Positions 63,428-64,000 of a stretch of 64,000 nucleotides of DNA are shown piece by piece. Each line of letters begins with the position of its first letter. The first letter of the stretch is position 1. The stretch covers positions 1,488,001 through 1,552,000 of the forward strand of contig CBDHFR010000004.1 of NCBI GenBank assembly GCA_965262665.1, given 5' to 3'. The stretch is from CBDBND01 sp965262665. Lineage in GTDB: Bacteria; Pseudomonadota; Alphaproteobacteria; Rhodospirillales; Rhodospirillaceae. The translations under genes were made by a program, and so were the position numbers. The notes under the pieces were generated by a model, which searched no databases, was not told the origin of the DNA, and saw nothing but the letters and a program-made list of their open reading frames with translations.

Positions 63428-64000
63428 TCAGCAGCCGGAAGAGAGCGTAAGTTTGCTACCTAAATCACTGACCCCCGCTTCGCCTAGCCACTCGTCGAGC
63501 TTCGACCAGCGCCGCCGCCCCGAGACGTTGCGCACGGCTATCGCCACCGCCTTTTTCTGTCCGACCAGCACGACCAGCCGTTTGCCGCGCGTCACGCCGG
63601 TGTAGAGCAGGTTCCGCTGGAGCATCGTGTAGTGTTGCGTCAAGAGGGGGATAACGACGGCGGGATACTCCGAGCCCTGGCTTTTGTGAATCGTCGCAGC
63701 ATACGCCGGCACCAAGGTGTCAAGCTCGCCGAAGCCATAGGCGACGGCGCGCCCGTCGAAACGCGCAGTCAGCTCGCCTTCATCGGGATCGACATCGTCC
63801 ACATAGCCGATGTCGCCGTTATAGATTTCCTTGTCGTAATCGTTCTCGATCTGCATCACCTTGTCGCCGGGCGCGAAGGTCCAGCCGAAGCGTTCGACCT
63901 TGCGCTCGCCGGCCGGATTGAGGGCGGCCTGCAGCCCGATGTTGAGCGAGCGGGCACCGGCACCGCCGCGGTTCATCGGGCATAATACCTGGATGTCGCG
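63428..64000 (-). CDS. RecD2-like helicase, C-terminal part (runs off the window)
   Basis: The frame is open from the window edge: IQVLCPMNRGGAGARSLNIG, FAPGDKVMQIENDYDKEIYN GDIGYV (the SH3-like/1B region), YAATIHKSQGSEYPAVVIPL (motif V region) and NLLYTGVTRGKRLVVLVGQK (motif VI), ending at 63428. These are the last 190 residues of the superfamily 1B exodeoxyribonuclease V alpha/RecD2 type, which unwinds DNA 5' to 3'. The start lies beyond 64000. On alphaproteobacterial plasmids and islands such genes are common. Confidence 0.9.
   Translation of the reverse strand, partial: RDIQVLCPMNRGGAGARSLNIGLQAALNPAGERKVERFGWTFAPGDKVMQIENDYDKEIYNGDIGYVDDVDPDEGELTARFDGRAVAYGFGELDTLVPAYAATIHKSQGSEYPAVVIPLLTQHYTMLQRNLLYTGVTRGKRLVVLVGQKKAVAIAVRNVSGRRRWSKLDEWLGEAGVSDLGSKLTLSSGC

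Noticed and set aside
1..64000. tRNA or rRNA genes
   Set aside because: I looked for T-arm-like sequences and clover-leaf spacing and for rRNA signatures, and found none that held up by eye. A covariance search would be decisive.

Overview
The window is a piece of an alphaproteobacterial chromosome that is heavily invaded and broken up by transposable elements. The housekeeping block 17.2-24.5 kb (proS, a LolC/E-type permease, lolD, a PCu(A)C copper chaperone, dnaE, all on the minus strand) has the gene order usual in Alphaproteobacteria. The short prolyl-tRNA synthetase without an editing insert and the 41-residue ribosomal protein L36 agree with this. Species cannot be fixed from the sequence. 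The transposon load and the many broken genes would fit a lineage in early genome decay, such as a host-associated or bottlenecked one; that is inference.

Layout. 0-1.8 kb: remnants of an integrase, an IS3-type OrfA and an IS30 transposase. 2.0-3.9 kb: a TonB-dependent receptor. 4.1-7.1 kb: two small palindromic repeats around an IS110 scrap, and a DUF2971 gene split by an intact IS3-family element. 7.4-9.8 kb: exported SDR-like protein, NTF2-like lipoprotein, exported NmrA-like protein. 10-15 kb: decay island (MobF relaxase remnant, IS3 remnant, two inverted IS21 fragments around a broken pRiA4b ORF-3 gene) with one intact PLD-type nuclease. 15-17.1 kb: Tat-exported methyltransferase-fold protein and a second exported NmrA-like protein. 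17.2-24.5 kb: housekeeping block. 24.5-26.5 kb: IS110 and IS481 remnants that have cut the start off a PEP carboxylase gene. 29-47 kb: mostly healthy metabolic genes (EamA transporter, pyruvate kinase, tannase-like esterase, L36, dienelactone hydrolase, acetamidase, hydrolases, DEAD-box helicase, VOC proteins), interrupted by two IS5 copies, a 410-bp mini-IS21 and an IS1595 element with a passenger gene. 47-54 kb: broken sensor propeller gene, IS21 and ISAs1 fragments, a broken TRAP solute-binding gene, an EF-G-like gene, and a fused integrase/HsdR scrap. 54-64 kb: IS21 fragment, group II intron reverse transcriptase split by IS481, a nucleotidyltransferase, an IS6 element split by a 3.5-kb insert, and the end of a RecD2-like helicase.

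Several insertions can be undone on paper. Removing the IS3, mini-IS21, IS5 (twice) and IS481 (copy 2) elements plus one target duplication restores an open frame across each junction. These are therefore real transposition events, and the interrupted genes can be described.

The most interesting biology is (1) a set of exported proteins with cofactor-enzyme folds (one SDR-like, two NmrA-like, one SAM-methyltransferase-like) whose glycine or catalytic motifs are degenerate, and (2) a dispersed family of about 80-bp palindromic MITE-like repeats sharing the end CCTGTCCCTTCCGAAAACCT. No CRISPR array, rRNA or tRNA gene was seen.
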